A stretch of DNA of 64,000 nt from contig NZ_LMET01000003.1 of NCBI RefSeq assembly GCF_001426485.1, positions 80,913-144,912 on the forward strand, given 5' to 3'. Numbering within the stretch: the first letter of the stretch is position 1; each line of letters begins with the position of its first letter. The notes under the pieces were generated by a model. The model did not search any database. It was given only the letters and a program-made list of their open reading frames with translations, and was not told the origin of the DNA. Source of the DNA: Aeromicrobium sp. Root472D3. GTDB lineage: Bacteria; Actinomycetota; Actinomycetes; Propionibacteriales; Nocardioidaceae. This document shows, in pieces, positions 62,850 through 64,000 of this stretch. The position numbers were made by a program, and so were the translations under genes.

Positions 62850-63257
62850 TCAGTCGACCTTGCGGCGGCGGCCGGGCTGCATGCGCAGGGCGTTGCGGCG
62901 GCGGCGGCAGTACTCGATGCCGATCAGGCCCAGGCCGAAGCCGGCGACCGCCGTCCACAGCCACCACGTGCGGCCCTCGGCGTCGAGGGTGCCGAGGAAC
63001 GGCAGGAGCGCGATCGCCGTGACGCCCCACACGATCGTGCCGACCGTCATGGTGCGGACGCCGTCGACGTCCATCGGCTCGACCTCGGCGACGCGGTGCG
63101 TCGTGCGGCCGATCTCGAGCTCGGTGACGTCGGGGCGGCCGAACTCGTGCCGCCGCGCGGCGCGCTCGAGGCGGGCGATCTCGCGATGACCCATCTTGCG
63201 CTCGATCGTCTCGGGCCCGTCGCCCTGCTGGATGACCCAGTCGTCCTGATCGCTCAC
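62850..63257 (-). CDS. DUF2530 domain membrane protein
   Basis: A 135-residue protein with a soluble acidic and basic N-terminal half and two hydrophobic segments near residues 74-90 and 100-120, ending in a very basic tail (CRRRRNALRMQPGRRRK). VEPMDVDGVRTMTVGTIVWG is the hallmark of DUF2530, an actinobacterial family without known function. The GTG at 63257 is preferred; an ATG at 63317 would add 20 residues and overlap the divergent gene's start. It is convergent with the efflux pump, 19 bp away. Confidence 0.8.
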   Translation of the reverse strand: MSDQDDWVIQQGDGPETIERKMGHREIARLERAARRHEFGRPDVTELEIGRTTHRVAEVEPMDVDGVRTMTVGTIVWGVTAIALLPFLGTLDAEGRTWWLWTAVAGFGLGLIGIEYCRRRRNALRMQPGRRRKVD

Positions 63258-63316
63258 GTGACCACCGTACCCGCCCGGATCGTGAGCGTCGTCGCCTCCT
63301 GTCATGCTGATCTGCA

Positions 63317-64000
63317 ATGAATCCGCGTCATCGCCGGCTGCTGATCCCCGGTCTGCTCCTCGCCCTGCTCGTCGTCGTGCTCATCAGCTCGGTGGCGAAC
63401 CGGTCCGACGCGGCCGAGGCGGGGCCGCAGACCGTGAGCACGCTGTCCGACGGGCGCATCAACGAGTCCAGCGGCCTCGTGGTCAGCCCCGACGACCCCG
63501 ACCGCGCCTACACGATCAACGACTCCGGCGGCGCCCCCGTCGTCTACGCCGTCTCGATCTCGACGGGCCGCACGCTGGGTGCCGCGACGATCGACGCCGA
63601 CCTCGTCGACACCGAGGCCCTCTCGATCGACCCCGACGGCACGCTCTGGATCGCCGACACCGGCGACAACCGCGGTGAGCGCACCGACGCGGCGCTGTAC
63701 TCCCTCCCCGAGATCGCGGACGGCACGACGTCGGTCACGGCCGAGCGGTACCCCGTCACGTACCCCGGCGGGTCCATCGACGTCGAGGCGCTCGCGATCG
63801 ACCCGACGTCCGGCGCGAAGTACCTGATCAGCAAGGGGCTGTTCGGCGGCACGGTCTTCCGGCTGCCCGACGACCTCGCCCAGGACCGACCCAACCAGCC
63901 CGAGACCCTGGCCGGCGACGTGCCCGGTCTGGTGACCGACGCCGCGTTCACGCCCGACGGACGCCACGTCGTGGCCCGCGACTACTCCGAGGCGTACGTC
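63317..64000 (+). CDS. Secreted propeller-like protein (3' end outside window)
   Basis: The visible 228 residues begin with a signal or anchor (LLIPGLLLALLVVVLISS at residues 8-25). Repeated strands resembling a beta-propeller follow: INESSGLVVSPDDPDRAYTI, EALSIDPDGTLWIADTGDN and DVEALAIDPTSGAKYLISKG. The IADTGDN stretch is seen in NHL-like and SdiA-regulated-type proteins. No catalytic residues are evident in this part. The ATG at 63317 is 59 bp from the divergent DUF2530 start. The role is unknown; the C-terminus is not seen. Confidence 0.75.
   Translation, partial: MNPRHRRLLIPGLLLALLVVVLISSVANRSDAAEAGPQTVSTLSDGRINESSGLVVSPDDPDRAYTINDSGGAPVVYAVSISTGRTLGAATIDADLVDTEALSIDPDGTLWIADTGDNRGERTDAALYSLPEIADGTTSVTAERYPVTYPGGSIDVEALAIDPTSGAKYLISKGLFGGTVFRLPDDLAQDRPNQPETLAGDVPGLVTDAAFTPDGRHVVARDYSEAYV

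Overview
The window is chromosomal DNA of a very high-GC actinobacterium. Many genes start with GTG, many are joined by 4-bp ATGA or GTGA overlaps, and several have a TANNNT -10 box 6-8 nt before the start codon, which implies leaderless mRNAs. The order threonine synthase - sulfur carrier - cold-shock protein - GroEL is familiar from Streptomyces and relatives. Gene content suggests Nocardioidaceae (Aeromicrobium/Nocardioides-like), but that placement is inference. No rRNA, tRNA, insertion sequence, prophage or CRISPR array was seen.

Region by region: 1-16 kb is core metabolism. It holds fdhD (cut by the window edge), transporters, ung, alanine dehydrogenase with a divergent Lrp-type regulator, acetyltransferases, an ABC-F ATPase and the trehalose genes otsA and otsB. 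16-25.6 kb holds a Vsr-like/AbiEi-like orphan, thrC behind a SAM-I riboswitch, a CysO-like sulfur carrier, csp, a DHFR-like enzyme, groEL under a CIRCE operator, the methionine importer metQ-metN-metI and tryptophan 2,3-dioxygenase. 25.6-28.1 kb is an ABC exporter with a hexapeptide acyltransferase.

28-53 kb is dominated by surface-polysaccharide genes in two blocks. Block A (28.1-38.7 kb) has a GT2 glycosyltransferase, a methyltransferase-kinase-coiled-coil protein with the architecture of the chain terminator WbdD, an exported SurE-like phosphatase, a rhamnan-synthesis-F protein, an acyltransferase-3/AlgX-like O-acetylation pair and a nucleotide-sugar epimerase. Block B (40.8-53.3 kb) has a secreted fibrinogen-domain/beta-propeller protein, a CDP-alcohol phosphotransferase, a Wzy-like polymerase, a Wzx-like flippase, a Wzz-like co-polymerase, an ECF sigma factor fused to an anti-sigma-like tail, a TagD-like cytidylyltransferase, a GT2 and the initiating phosphoglycosyl transferase. 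Together they look like a Wzx/Wzy pathway making a polysaccharide that may carry an acetyl and a polyol- or alcohol-phosphate decoration. An aldehyde dehydrogenase/DUF779 operon sits between the blocks. Its probable GAF-domain regulator sits inside block A. Both have CRP-like palindromes just upstream.

53-64 kb holds a secreted RTX-repeat protein, an acyl-CoA synthetase, a second and shorter divergent Wzz/ECF-sigma pair, a PemK-like protein, a YihY-family membrane protein, a second cold-shock protein, two MFS transporters, DUF3027 and DUF2530 proteins, and the start of a secreted propeller-like protein cut by the window end.
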